The notes below the pieces were generated by a model. That model searched no databases and was not told where the DNA came from. It saw nothing but the letters and a program-made list of their open reading frames with translations. The translations under genes were made by a program, and so were the position numbers. From Candidatus Obscuribacterales bacterium (GTDB taxonomy: Bacteria > Cyanobacteriota > Vampirovibrionia > Obscuribacterales > Obscuribacteraceae): 64,000 bases of DNA. Positions 36,975-46,296 of the stretch are shown here, one piece after another (within the stretch, counting starts at the first letter, position 1; each line of letters starts with the position of its first letter). Where the stretch lies: assembly GCA_020050835.1 (NCBI GenBank), contig JAGVKB010000101.1:1-64000 (forward strand), read 5' to 3'.

Positions 36975-38468
36975 ATGGACCCAGTCGTTCTATCGCGGCT
37001 GCAGTTTGCTTTGACCATCATGTTTCATTACCTGTTTCCGCCGCTGACAATCGGTCTTGGCGTACTGCTGGTGATTGTGGAGTGGTTGTGGGTCAAAACG
37101 GGCGAAGCGATTTATGAAAAGATGGCGCTTTTCTGGACAAAGATTTTTGCCGTCAACTTTGCATTGGGGGTTTCGACCGGCATTGTGATGGAATTTCAGT
37201 TCGGTACTAACTGGGCTACTTATTCGCGTTTCGTCGGTGATGTATTTGGCTCGGCTTTGGCCGCCGAGGGTATCTTTGCTTTCTTCTTGGAATCAGGCTT
37301 CTTGGCTGTGCTTGTGTTCGGCTGGGAGCGTGTTTCCAAGCCGGTCCATTTCTTTTCAACCATCATGGTGGCGCTCGGATCGATCTTTTCGTCGATCTGG
37401 ATAGTGATTGCCAACTCCTGGCAACAGACGCCTGCCGGTTATCATCTCGTCACTCAGCCAAGCGGTTTTGTGCGAGCGGAGATTATCGATTTCTGGGGGC
37501 TTGTCTTCAACCCTTCAAGCATGACGCGGCTCTCGCATGTATTGATCGGTGCTTTCATTTTGGGTGCCTTCTTCGCGATGAGTGTCTCGGCTTACTACAT
37601 TGTCCGAGACAGGCATTTGGAGTTCTCTCGCCGGACATTTAAGATTGCTCTGGTTTACGGGCTAATTGCTTCATTACTCTCGCTGGTTACCGGCCATGAT
37701 TCCGCCATGATAGTGGCTAAGCATCAGCCGGCTAAACTCGCGGCGATGGAAGCGCACTTCAAGACGGGCACCGGCGGAGCCGACGAGCTTATCTTCGGAA
37801 TTCCGGACACGCAGGGGCAAAAGGTCGATTTCGCGGTGGCAATTCCCGGGCTGCTCAGCTTGATGGTGCATGGCGACCCGTCCAAACCGGTAACCGGTCT
37901 GGACCGATTCAGGCGAGAGGACAGACCGCCGGTTGTCATCCCATTCTTCGCCTTTCACTTAATGGTTGCCTTGGGGATGATGTTCATCTCGCTTACGGTC
38001 CTGGGCAGCTTTCTACTCTGGCGTGGCGTTTTATTCTCCACCAAGTGGCTTATGTGGATTTATGTCTTTGCAGTTGCCGGAGCTTTTGCCGCAAACGAAC
38101 TGGGCTGGGTAGCTGCAGAAGTCGGCCGGCAGCCGTGGGCGGTCTATGGCTTGCTAAGGACGAGCAAAGCGATCTCCAAGGCTGTGCCTGCCGAGCATGT
38201 ATTAATATCAATCGGTTTGTATGGACTGATCTATACCTTGTTGTTCTTCGTTTGGATTTATGTGCTTAGCAACAAGATTCAGCACGGCCCTGAAGTCTCA
38301 GCGATAGTGCCGGACACTACCACCAGGCCAGCCTTGCTCGACGCGGCCGCGAGCTTGTTGGCTCGACAGAAGTATTCTTACACATCGTCTCGAGACGACA
38401 ATGTCAGACCTTCACAAGGCAAGTCCGAAGCGCAGCGCGCGGCCGACTCGCAGGAGGAGGAGCAATGA
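36975..38468 (+). CDS. cydA: cytochrome bd quinol oxidase subunit I
   Basis: The 497-residue integral membrane subunit binds hemes b558, b595 and d and oxidises quinol while reducing O2 to water. Visible signatures are [20 protein letters not shown] with the heme ligand His18, the quinol-loop start [15 protein letters not shown], and [15 protein letters not shown] near the distal heme ligand region. The quinol loop is short, as in S-type enzymes, unlike the long loop of E. coli CydA. The C-terminus is a polar, Gln/Glu-rich tail. The ribosome site is AGGAGGGAAGGACTGAG before the ATG. The stop overlaps the cydB start by four bases. Confidence 0.95.
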   Translation: MDPVVLSRLQFALTIMFHYLFPPLTIGLGVLLVIVEWLWVKTGEAIYEKMALFWTKIFAVNFALGVSTGIVMEFQFGTNWATYSRFVGDVFGSALAAEGIFAFFLESGFLAVLVFGWERVSKPVHFFSTIMVALGSIFSSIWIVIANSWQQTPAGYHLVTQPSGFVRAEIIDFWGLVFNPSSMTRLSHVLIGAFILGAFFAMSVSAYYIVRDRHLEFSRRTFKIALVYGLIASLLSLVTGHDSAMIVAKHQPAKLAAMEAHFKTGTGGADELIFGIPDTQGQKVDFAVAIPGLLSLMVHGDPSKPVTGLDRFRREDRPPVVIPFFAFHLMVALGMMFISLTVLGSFLLWRGVLFSTKWLMWIYVFAVAGAFAANELGWVAAEVGRQPWAVYGLLRTSKAISKAVPAEHVLISIGLYGLIYTLLFFVWIYVLSNKIQHGPEVSAIVPDTTTRPALLDAAASLLARQKYSYTSSRDDNVRPSQGKSEAQRAADSQEEEQ

Positions 38469-39481
38469 ATCTGCCGTTGACCTGGTTCATTCTTCTGGGC
38501 GTGTTATTGACTGGCTATGCCATTCTTGACGGTTTCGATTTCGGAGTTGGCATTGTGCACTTGTTTGCCCGCACCGATCAGGAGCGTCGCGTTCACTTGA
38601 ATTCGATTGGACCGATCTGGGACGGTAATGAAGTGTGGCTGGTGACGTTTGGCGGAGCGCTCTTTGCTGCCTTTCCGGAGGCTTACGCGACGGTGCTTTC
38701 GGCCTATTACTTGCCATTTACGGCAATCATGCTCAGCCTGATTGTGCGCGCCGTATCGATTGAATTTCGCAGCAAGCAAGAGTCCGGATTCTGGAGAGGG
38801 GGCTGGGATCTAGCCTTCTGCCTGTCGAGCACCCTGGCCGCCTTTCTCTTCGGCGGAGCCGCCGGCAACATGTTCCTGGGGATTCCGATCGGTCCCGATA
38901 AAGAGTTCAGCGGCACCTTCTTCGACCTCTGCCATCCGTTTCCGATCTTGACGGGAGCTTTGGCGGTGGCTACCTGTGCGCTGCATGGCTCGATTTATCT
39001 GTATCTCAAGTCGGACGGAGATCATCAAAAGCGAATTCATAATTGGATCTGGCACGCTTTCGGAGTGTTCATCGTCTGCTACATGTTAACTACGATAGTA
39101 ACGCTCGTGACTATTCCGCGTTCGACCCATAACTTCACCACTATGCCCTGGGCCTGGCTGGTGGTTTTGCTCAATGTGTTGGCGATCGCCAACATACCGC
39201 GGGCGCTTTATCTGGGTAAGCCGCTTTACGCATTCTTCTCCTCGTGTGCGACGATTGCGGCTCTTACTTGTCTCTTTGGGCTGGCGATGTTTCCCAATCT
39301 GGCTGTTTCCAGTACAAAGCTGGATTGGAGTCTCAACATCTATAATGCAGCGTCGTCTCACGAGACTCTACAAATCATGTTTGTGATCGCCCTTTGCGGC
39401 ATGCCTTTCGTTTTGACCTATACCGCGATTGTTTATTGGGTATTTAGAGGGAAGGTAAAAGTAGACGAACACAGTTATTAG
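38465..39481 (+). CDS. cydB: cytochrome bd quinol oxidase subunit II
   Basis: The 338-residue membrane partner of CydA starts [29 protein letters not shown], the conserved CydB opening, followed by [23 protein letters not shown]. Nine or so helices follow. The ATG overlaps the cydA TGA (ATGA) and uses GGAGGAGGAG at the 3' end of cydA as ribosome site, so translation is coupled. No cydX- or cydDC-like gene follows: the next gene is a TPR protein 141 bases away. Confidence 0.95.
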   Translation: MNLPLTWFILLGVLLTGYAILDGFDFGVGIVHLFARTDQERRVHLNSIGPIWDGNEVWLVTFGGALFAAFPEAYATVLSAYYLPFTAIMLSLIVRAVSIEFRSKQESGFWRGGWDLAFCLSSTLAAFLFGGAAGNMFLGIPIGPDKEFSGTFFDLCHPFPILTGALAVATCALHGSIYLYLKSDGDHQKRIHNWIWHAFGVFIVCYMLTTIVTLVTIPRSTHNFTTMPWAWLVVLLNVLAIANIPRALYLGKPLYAFFSSCATIAALTCLFGLAMFPNLAVSSTKLDWSLNIYNAASSHETLQIMFVIALCGMPFVLTYTAIVYWVFRGKVKVDEHSY

Positions 39482-39622
39482 AACGGCGGTGAAATTGATT
39501 GATTTCGACTTGACATCTGGATCGCAAAGAGTAATATTCGTGATATTCAAGTCTGGCAATTCCTTCGACTAAATTGCGATCTCATTTATTACCGAATACA
39601 GCTTTGAGGTCTCGACATTTTT

Positions 39623-42202
39623 ATGTCTGAGTCGGCGGCTCCCGAACAGTTGGATCGGCTTGCTCTATTGCAATTCCGAAAGGGAAATCTGGCGGCGGCC
39701 GAGCGATATTACAAACAGACGCTGGCCAAGAAGGAGAGTGCATTCGGCAGCACGCATGAAGAGTTTGCCCGAACACTGGAAGGTCTTGGTGATGTCTATC
39801 TGGCATCGGGCAGAATTCCAAAAGCGGAAGAGTGTTTTCGCAAGGCAACAGATATCTTCGAACATAAGCTTGGCGTCGAACATCCGCAAGTGGCTGTGAC
39901 TTTGCGTCGACTTGCCGACTTGCTTGAATTTCGTGGTGACTTCGAGAGTTCAGAGAGGCTTTATCGGCGAGCAACCGACATCTGGTGGGAGCGATTTGCA
40001 AAAAGGACCGAAAGCAGCCCGGATAGTTTGACGGATCTCGAAGCGCTCTATGGGATGAAGCGTGGTGTGGATCAGGCGGACCTGATTTATGCTAATGCAA
40101 GATCGTACAATTTGCGCGGTGAGCTGTTCGGCATGCCGGCGCTGGCAGGATTGTTGTATGAAATCGGCTTGCTCTGTCAAAAAAGACGTTGGCATCAGAT
40201 CGCTGCCTCACTCTTTACTTATGCGCTTGCGGAGTTAAGGGGGATTCTGGAGATTGACCCGGTAGCTTGCGCGGCTGTGCTCGCACGCCTGGCTGATGCG
40301 CGATTCAGGTTGGGAGATCAAACTGCTGCCGAAAAGGACTACCGAGAAGCTTTGGCGATGCTTCAGCAGCATGGGCTGGAGTCTAGCCCAGAGCTCGGGG
40401 ATGTGTTAAGGGGAATGGCTGCTCTGGCTCGAGGGCGAGGTGACGGCAACGAAGCGGAACGTTTGCAGTTGTCTGGATTGGCGGCCCTGGAAAGCTCGCT
40501 TGGTCCGGACAGTTGTCGAGTCGCTTACGCACTGCGGGAGCTCGCCAAGCTGAACTGTGAGTCGAAGAAGTATCTTGAAGCAGACGTCAGATATAGAAGA
40601 GCACTCGATATTTTGCAAGCGAATTTGGGACCGACTCATCCCGACATCGCCGCCCTGCTCGATGATCTGGCCAATCTTTTCATGGAGCAACGCAAGTTTT
40701 CGGAGGCGGAGAATCTCTATATTCGCGCCATTCAAGTAGCAATCACGGACACTGGACCGTTGCCTCCTTATGTGGCGACGTTCTATGAGAAACTGGCGCG
40801 AATTTACGGCACGGAGGGAAAGTTCGGTCGGGCTGAGGCCTCTTACCAGAGAGCGCTTGATATAAGAGCGGATTCTTTGATTGGCTGTCGCGCTGATATT
40901 GCTCAAACATCATTGAAGTTGGCTCGATTGTATTTGAGTTGGAGCAAATACATGGATGCCGAAGGCTACTTCCGAAGCGCCTGTGAGCTGAGTGTCGAAT
41001 TGAACGGCAAGAACAGTCAAGACGAAGCAGCGGCCCTGGAAGGGTTGGGCACCATTTATCGCAAGCAAGCTCGATACAAGGAATCCGAAACCACCTTAAT
41101 AAAGGGGCTGGAGATTCAGGAGCAGCTTTCGGGATTCGATTCAGCGGCACTCGTGCCATATTTAGACCAGCTCGGTCAGCTCTATACGGAGATCGGAAAG
41201 TACAAAGATGCTCGCAATAGCCTGGAGCATGCCAGCGAAATAATCGAGCGGCAGGGCGGAGACAGCGATGTGCGCCTAGCTCCGGTGTTGAATCATCTGG
41301 CCGCTCTGGAGATCGCTCAAGAGCACTTGGATCAGGCTGTTTTGATCTGTGGGCGAGTGGTGCGCATCCTGGAACCGGCGCAGGAGGCGGATTTTTCGCA
41401 GTGCATCAGCGCCATGATCAAACTGGCGGACGTCGCCATGTTCCAGCGCGACGCGGGCAAGGCCTTTGCAATCTTGCAGCAGGCCGGCAAGGTGGCCGAA
41501 GCCAAGCTTGGGTTGCAGTCGATGGCGATGGTCCAGCTGCTCAATTGCATGACCCGCCTGTGCGCGCTCACCGGCAGCGATCCTCTGCAGTATCTAAAAC
41601 AGGGGCTTTCGATTAGCGAAGCGGTGCTTGGACAGCATCGCATAGAGGTAGCTGATATTCTCATTAATCTGGGGCGTTATTACACCAGACAAAATGAATC
41701 TCATCGAGTCGTCGAATACTACATGCGCGCTCTGCAGATTCTCGATCAGACGCTTGGACCGCAACATCCGCAGTTAGCTTCAGCGCTCGACGAGTTCAGC
41801 AAGGTTTATTCTGCCGGTGGCGATCCGCAGCAAGCCGAACCGATGTTGAAACGGGCGCTTGCAATTAGAGAGCGTTGCTTTGGCTCTCAAAGCCCGATCA
41901 CACTGTTGACGCTGACGGAATTGGCTGAAATTCAGGAAAAGCGCTCGCTGAATTCCGAAGCGGAGCGAAATTACGAGCGGGTGCGGCTTACGTGGGAACA
42001 GCTCTTGCCGGCTGCCGACCGTCAATGCGCCGGATTGGTTCTCAATTTGCTGCTGCATTATGAAAAGGCGGGAGATTTAAGTACGGCTCGCCGGATTGCC
42101 GCTTTGTTTGTCGAGCGGCAAAGAGCTCTAACGCCTCCAGAACCATCTGGACGAGATCCAGTTTGGCAGGCTCTGGCAGAGGCTCTAGCTCGCCTGGCAT
42201 GA
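39623..42202 (+). CDS. large TPR-repeat protein, kinesin-light-chain type
   Basis: The 859-residue product is almost entirely ~42-residue tetratricopeptide repeats of the TPR_12/kinesin-light-chain class. A typical unit is (A)ERYYKQTLAKKESAFGSTHEEFARTLEGLGDVYLASGR in two halves. Well-preserved units lie at about 10-95, 215-400, 420-540, 585-640 and 690-800, with a diverged stretch around 120-210. There is no signal peptide, membrane segment or catalytic domain. It is presumably a cytoplasmic scaffold for protein-protein contacts; the partner is unknown. The ATG has only GAGG about 13 bases upstream. Its end abuts a repeat-rich spacer. Confidence 0.85.
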   Translation: MSESAAPEQLDRLALLQFRKGNLAAAERYYKQTLAKKESAFGSTHEEFARTLEGLGDVYLASGRIPKAEECFRKATDIFEHKLGVEHPQVAVTLRRLADLLEFRGDFESSERLYRRATDIWWERFAKRTESSPDSLTDLEALYGMKRGVDQADLIYANARSYNLRGELFGMPALAGLLYEIGLLCQKRRWHQIAASLFTYALAELRGILEIDPVACAAVLARLADARFRLGDQTAAEKDYREALAMLQQHGLESSPELGDVLRGMAALARGRGDGNEAERLQLSGLAALESSLGPDSCRVAYALRELAKLNCESKKYLEADVRYRRALDILQANLGPTHPDIAALLDDLANLFMEQRKFSEAENLYIRAIQVAITDTGPLPPYVATFYEKLARIYGTEGKFGRAEASYQRALDIRADSLIGCRADIAQTSLKLARLYLSWSKYMDAEGYFRSACELSVELNGKNSQDEAAALEGLGTIYRKQARYKESETTLIKGLEIQEQLSGFDSAALVPYLDQLGQLYTEIGKYKDARNSLEHASEIIERQGGDSDVRLAPVLNHLAALEIAQEHLDQAVLICGRVVRILEPAQEADFSQCISAMIKLADVAMFQRDAGKAFAILQQAGKVAEAKLGLQSMAMVQLLNCMTRLCALTGSDPLQYLKQGLSISEAVLGQHRIEVADILINLGRYYTRQNESHRVVEYYMRALQILDQTLGPQHPQLASALDEFSKVYSAGGDPQQAEPMLKRALAIRERCFGSQSPITLLTLTELAEIQEKRSLNSEAERNYERVRLTWEQLLPAADRQCAGLVLNLLLHYEKAGDLSTARRIAALFVERQRALTPPEPSGRDPVWQALAEALARLA

Positions 42203-42231
42203 TCTGCTGGCAAGTCCGTAGCGACGATGCC

Positions 42232-42359
42232 GGGTCATGCCTGGCATGACCCCTACAATTGTGGTGCGACCCGGGCAAGCCAGTGTTCCGTAGATTTCCT
42301 CTTGTTCGTCAAGCCGAGAATTTGCGGTTCGAATGTAGGGGCGATGCCAGGCATCGCCC
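42232..42359. repeat. inverted pair of REP-like palindromic elements
   Basis: Element 1 (42232-42252) has arms GGGTCATGCC / GGCATGACCC around one T, followed by CCTACA. Element 2 (42339-42359) has arms GGGCGATGCC / GGCATCGCCC around one A, preceded by TGTAG. Read on opposite strands, both have the form GGGxxATGCCTGGCATxxCCCCTACA, so they are inverted copies. They fill the spacer between two TPR genes. Element 2 nearly equals the in-gene copy at 27836. This resembles the GTAGGGGCG-type palindromes dispersed in cyanobacteria-related genomes. Confidence 0.75.
42290..42330. repeat. dispersed 41-bp repeat, copy 1
   Basis: GTAGATTTCCTCTTG-y-TCGTC-r-AG... matches 63530-63570 at 35 of 41 positions by hand alignment. 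Both copies lie downstream of genes. This copy is nested between the two palindromes of the spacer. Confidence 0.6.
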
Positions 42360-42427
42360 GCACCGGGCAAGGCACAGTCTTTTCAGTGGCGCTTCATTTC
42401 AGAAACGAACTACTGGTCTGAAAGCAA

Positions 42428-43069
42428 CTATTGTTTGACGGCAAGCGATTGCTCGCTGCCACCATGGATACGTGCATCGAGCATCTGTGCTTCGGCTTCT
42501 CTTCCGGTCAGCTTGAGCAAGAGGCAGAAGTTTTCCAGGATTGGCAGTAAATCTGAATCCTGGACGGAATCAGGGTCTTCTTGCGCGAGCTCCTCCATCG
42601 TGGAGAATGCGCGGCGAAGACAGAACTCTCCATCTTGATACTGCCCCTGGCTGTTGTAGATCGAGGCCAGATTGTTGAGAGTTCTGGCGATGTCGAGCTC
42701 AGCTCCGGATTGTTTCTCCCAGATCGTAAGCGCTCTGTAAGCATAAGTTTCAGCTGGAGCATAGTTTCCGATGGCTACGTAGCAAACGGCCAACATATCT
42801 AATACCTTTGCCAGGGCCGGATGATTGCGATCGAGCCTGCCTTCAAGTGAATGAAGCAGGCGTTCGAACAGCGGCTCGGCGAGCTCATAATTGCCGCCAT
42901 GAAGAAGGGCGCGGGCGGTGGAGTAAAGAGTCTCATCTGGATCTTCGCCGCCGACCTCCTCCGGTCTGTTCTCCTTCAGTACCTGGGCGGGCGCCAGCAT
43001 GTTTTGCTGATTGCCTTCGCCAACCAGGACCAGGTCCGGAAGATTGAAAAGTATTGCTTCGTTAAGCAT
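42428..43069 (-). CDS. TPR-repeat protein, 213 aa
   Basis: Residues about 50-175 form three kinesin-light-chain-type TPR units (LYSTARALLHGGNYELAEPL; LDMLAVCYVAIGNYAPAETY; LNNLASIYNSQGQYQDGEFC), followed by a partial fourth. The N-terminus is short and hydrophobic (LFNLPDLVLVGEG) but not a signal peptide. It lies 40 bases downstream of the small gene at 43110-43364 on the same strand, possibly in one transcript. The spacer on its 3' side holds the palindromic repeats. The partner is unknown. A purine-rich stretch precedes the ATG, but spacing is long. Confidence 0.75.
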   Translation of the reverse strand: MLNEAILFNLPDLVLVGEGNQQNMLAPAQVLKENRPEEVGGEDPDETLYSTARALLHGGNYELAEPLFERLLHSLEGRLDRNHPALAKVLDMLAVCYVAIGNYAPAETYAYRALTIWEKQSGAELDIARTLNNLASIYNSQGQYQDGEFCLRRAFSTMEELAQEDPDSVQDSDLLPILENFCLLLKLTGREAEAQMLDARIHGGSEQSLAVKQ

Positions 43070-43109
43070 GGAATCGCTGGGTTCTCACTTCTTTCCTGTG
43101 GTTTGATGC

Positions 43110-43364
43110 TTATCTTTTTCGTGTTCCAAACAAGCCACCCTCGCAGGGTGTGTAAAGGCGCCATTCATTTACTTTCACGGTGGGCTGGGCCTCAAATCGA
43201 CCGCCGCCAGTTCGGTCTTCAGCCGAATCGCTGCGGTTTTGCCGCTCCATCGCCTGAACCACTTCGCTGTAGGCTTTGTCTCGCGAGTCGGCGGCTGCGT
43301 CGCTGTGAATCCCTGCTAAGTCAAGGTCGCCCGGCTTAGGTGGTGTTAAATCTATGTCTTGCAC
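43110..43364 (-). CDS. small hypothetical protein, 84 aa
   Basis: No family is recognised. It starts at a GTG at 43364, supported by AGGAG 8 bases upstream (TAGGAGTTTTACTA). The product is polar and acidic at the N-terminus (DIDLTPPKPGDLDLAG) and basic and Gly/Arg-rich at the end, and looks disordered. It precedes a TPR gene on the same strand. The N-terminal DLTPP resembles a segment in the HEAT-like protein at 30734-32056 (GIDLTPPSARG), which may be a shared short motif or chance. Confidence 0.5.
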   Translation of the reverse strand: MQDIDLTPPKPGDLDLAGIHSDAAADSRDKAYSEVVQAMERQNRSDSAEDRTGGGRFEAQPTVKVNEWRLYTPCEGGLFGTRKR

Positions 43365-43646
43365 TAGTAAAACTCCTACGGAGCTGAAACCACGAACAGA
43401 GAGGTTACAGCTAGTTTGTGGAAAAAATGTGACTCGGTTAATCGAATCATTTCGGTGATGGCGAGGCTTTTCGGGTTTGGCTCTGCTCCCGCCTCAACCG
43501 GGGCAAGGCTGGGCGGCTATATGAGTTGCCGGCCAGGATTGGCTGGCGACAGTAGGTGTTAAACTGTCCGCTTGCGTGTGCTTGTTGAGAATTCAACCGG
43601 GATGCCAATCAGTGATCGAGTTTTCCGAGCGGAAGGGGACTGAACG

Positions 43647-44057
43647 ATGAAAGTGCAGAGAGTGGTTGAAATTCTATTGGCTGCGCAACTGTTGGCAGTG
43701 GCAACTCCGGCCTTAGCCGATAGCGCGGATAATGGTGTGGCTTCTAAGGTCGGCGCTGTTCCGAAAGTTGTTGGTGGTGTCATATATGGCGTCACTTTCG
43801 GAGTGCCGATCCGGATGGCCAAATACATTCATTCTGAGAGTCATCGCATGACCGAAACAGTGCTTGATGACTGCGGCGGAGTCGGTTTCTGGAACATGGT
43901 GATGGCTCGTTCTTGCGGAATTCCATACGGAATTGCCAGCGGCTCTATTCTTGGCTTAATTAGAGGAGTACAGTACGGCGGGCAGTATGGTGTAGAAGAG
44001 CCGTTCAGTAAGAAATCAATTGGCTTAGGCGAGCCGTGCGTGGTTGGCCAGCGCTAG
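43647..44057 (+). CDS. small exported protein with Gly-rich hydrophobic segments, 136 aa
   Basis: A signal peptide (about 1-25, LLAAQLLAVATPALA) is followed by a mature part with two Gly-rich, weakly hydrophobic stretches (VVGGVIYGVTFGVPIRM; GIPYGIASGSILGLIRGVQYGGQYG), resembling glycine-zipper segments. Three cysteines (CGG, SCG, PCV) could form disulfides outside the cytoplasm. No family is recognised. The ATG follows GGAAGGGGACTGAACG. The 282-bp spacer upstream (43365-43646) shows no gene. It converges on the reductase at 44091. Confidence 0.7.
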   Translation: MKVQRVVEILLAAQLLAVATPALADSADNGVASKVGAVPKVVGGVIYGVTFGVPIRMAKYIHSESHRMTETVLDDCGGVGFWNMVMARSCGIPYGIASGSILGLIRGVQYGGQYGVEEPFSKKSIGLGEPCVVGQR

Positions 44058-44090
44058 GAAATTAGTTGCTGAATCGATTTCGACCAGTTC

Positions 44091-45203
44091 TTAAGTTTGC
44101 GCTCGAGAGTACTGTTGTGGCCACTCGACTTTGCAATCGAGCTCCTTGGCGGCGTGCATTGGCCAATACGGATCTCGCAGCAACTCTCTGGCCAGAAAGA
44201 CCAGGTCGGCCTTACCGCTTTTAATAATCTCGTCGGCTTGCTTAGGTGAAGTGATCATGCCTACTGCAGCCGTTTTTATGGCAGCTTCGCGTTTGACTGT
44301 GTCTGCAAAAGGAACTTGATAGCCAGGACCAGCCTCGATCTTGGCATGGGCAGCCAGCCCGCCGGAAGAGCAATCGACAAGGTCCACGCCGGCTCGACTC
44401 AATTTCTTGGCTAGTGATACTGATTGATCCAGGTCCCAGCCGCCTTCGGCCCAGTCGGAAGCTGAAATGCGCATGAACAGTGGCATGTGATCCGGTATCT
44501 CCTTGCGAACAACAGTTGCTACCTGCAACGGCAATCGCATACGGTTCTCGAGGGACCCCCCGTACTTGTCTGTGCGCTTATTGCTCAGCGGCGAAAGAAA
44601 AGAGTGCAAGAGATAGCCGTGTGCTGCGTGGACTTCGATTAGCTTGAAGCCGGCGACACACGCTCTGTGCGTTGCTTTGCGAAACTCTTCGACGATGTCT
44701 GCAATTTCGCTTTCGCTCAATTCATGCGGTACCTGGTAGCCCTCGCTGAAGGGAATGGCGCTCGGTCCGACCGGCTGCCACGCTCCTTCGTCTCGCTTGA
44801 TCGGTTGTCCGCCGTCCCACGGGCGACGCGTGCAGGCCTTTCTACCGGCATGAGCGAGCTGAATGCCGGATATCGCTCCCTGGTCATGGAGAAAGCCGGT
44901 AATACTCGCCAGCCCTTCGATGTGCTTGTCGTCCCAGAGTCCCATGTCTTGCGGGCTGATCCTGCCCCGTGGTTCGACCGCGGTCGCTTCCACCATTACC
45001 AATCCAGCTCCGCCGACTGCTCTGCTGCCTAGATGAACGAGATGCCAGTCCGATGCTGCACCCCAGATGGAGGAATACTGACACATGGGAGATACTCCCA
45101 CCCGATTCCTGAACGTTACACCACGGATGGTGAGCGGTGAGAAAAGCCCAGAGCTGGAACTTTCCGCCGATGAATTCTTGGCTTCTTGCAAAGAGTTTGT
45201 CAC
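44091..45203 (-). CDS. old-yellow-enzyme family NAD(P)H:flavin oxidoreductase (YqjM/NamA-like)
   Basis: This 370-residue FMN-binding TIM barrel of the YqjM class reduces activated C=C bonds using NAD(P)H. Class marks are Cys41 in SPMCQYS (the redox-tuning cysteine), His192 and His195 in EVHAAHGYLL (substrate binding), NKRTDKYGGSLENR, and LVFLARELLRDPYWP near the end. Residues 1-19 are a short Ser-rich extension before the family start. It starts at a GTG at 45203 with AGAGGAG 7 bases upstream. The physiological substrate is unknown; relatives act in xenobiotic and oxidative-stress detoxification. Confidence 0.9.
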   Translation of the reverse strand: MTNSLQEAKNSSAESSSSGLFSPLTIRGVTFRNRVGVSPMCQYSSIWGAASDWHLVHLGSRAVGGAGLVMVEATAVEPRGRISPQDMGLWDDKHIEGLASITGFLHDQGAISGIQLAHAGRKACTRRPWDGGQPIKRDEGAWQPVGPSAIPFSEGYQVPHELSESEIADIVEEFRKATHRACVAGFKLIEVHAAHGYLLHSFLSPLSNKRTDKYGGSLENRMRLPLQVATVVRKEIPDHMPLFMRISASDWAEGGWDLDQSVSLAKKLSRAGVDLVDCSSGGLAAHAKIEAGPGYQVPFADTVKREAAIKTAAVGMITSPKQADEIIKSGKADLVFLARELLRDPYWPMHAAKELDCKVEWPQQYSRAQT

Positions 45204-45521
45204 TGCCTATCTCCTCTGGTGCTCTCAAGTGTACTCGGTTGCCGGCTGAGTTGTCGGGATTGATTGATAGCCGGAAAGATAATTGCGGGAAATACGAAGC
45301 TGCCACTTACTTACTTGCCGAGAACCAGGAAGCGTTCTTTCTTTCGAATGGTCGAAAGCCTGCTGGAATAGCGATCCGCAGTGCTTTGTAAACGGAGCTC
45401 ATGCGGCTGTTTCGGCGACATTAGCGATCGAGCATAGTAAGTCGGTTCACAAAAAAGTCACAGGAAACTGTTAGCTTCTCGGCACACTGGAGCACGGCTC
45501 CGCAAGGGGAGGAAATTTAGC
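45204..45521. other. spacer between divergent reductase and unknown gene
   Basis: No gene, tRNA or clear hairpin is supported in these 318 bases. Short open frames here lack ribosome sites. The region presumably holds promoters for both flanking genes. Confidence 0.4.
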
Positions 45522-46076
45522 ATGGTTGTAAGCAAAGCGGAAATTGGGATTGAGCATTGCAAAACCTTGGATCCGCAGCTTGACTTTTATAAAGCTTCTC
45601 AACAGCTCGACGAGATCAGGGAAGACTTGCGTAAATCTCCCGAAGCGAGAAAGAAGTTATGGCAGGACAAGGTTTCTTGTCTGCAAATGGGGATGAAGGT
45701 TTACAAGCTCTTCAATGTATTTGTCGACATGGCTTCGCTGGAATACAAGCGAGGTTGTCACCGCCATGCCGTATCTTCCTTGAGGCTTGCGCTGGAAATT
45801 AGAGAAATGGTTCCGGCTGAGGCTGTATCTCAGTTAGTGGCATACTGCAAGAACGACCCGCGCGCCTGCCAGTTGGATCTTTCAAAGACGAACAAGGCGA
45901 TGGAAGCACGTTCTTTGAAGAAGGAGCTTAAGTTCTTCGAGCAAGCGCCCACCAAGTTGCGAGTGCTGGCGGCTAAAATGCTTATGCAATTAGGTGGACA
46001 AACCGATGCCGAACGAGCCGGTCGTTTGTTCGGTGAGGCAATCCAGATTGGCTTGCAGTCTTTCCGAAGTTGCTGA
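45522..46076 (+). CDS. hypothetical helical protein, 184 aa
   Basis: The ATG at 45522 has a good ribosome site (GGGGAGGAAATTTAGC). The product is all-helical and Lys/Ala/Leu-rich without signal peptide or membrane segment. Residues 72-95 (DMASLEYKRGCHRHAVSSLRLALEI) read like a degenerate TPR hairpin, and the C-terminal MLMQLGGQTDAERAGRLFGEAIQIG like a half unit. It may be a diverged TPR protein, consistent with the TPR genes nearby. No catalytic motif was seen. Confidence 0.7.
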   Translation: MVVSKAEIGIEHCKTLDPQLDFYKASQQLDEIREDLRKSPEARKKLWQDKVSCLQMGMKVYKLFNVFVDMASLEYKRGCHRHAVSSLRLALEIREMVPAEAVSQLVAYCKNDPRACQLDLSKTNKAMEARSLKKELKFFEQAPTKLRVLAAKMLMQLGGQTDAERAGRLFGEAIQIGLQSFRSC

Positions 46077-46296
46077 GCGGTTCGGCGATTTAGCCGAGTG
46101 TTCGGCTGATTCGAAAGCCGGGTCTAATCTTCATCAAAGGTGAATATCGAATTTTATGCCGTAATTTGGCTATATTCGCGCCTGAGCGGCTTGCGAGTAA
46201 CACCGCCGCGCTATTGCTTGTCAGGCAGTTTTATAAACAACAATATCTGGTTAGAAGGGCGTCTAACGTGGGATAAGATCGTCAGAGGCAGTAGTT

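Noticed and set aside
42320-42340. tRNA-like T-loop motif (GGTTCGAAT)
   Set aside because: No acceptor, anticodon or D arms can be folded around it; it lies within repeat sequence.
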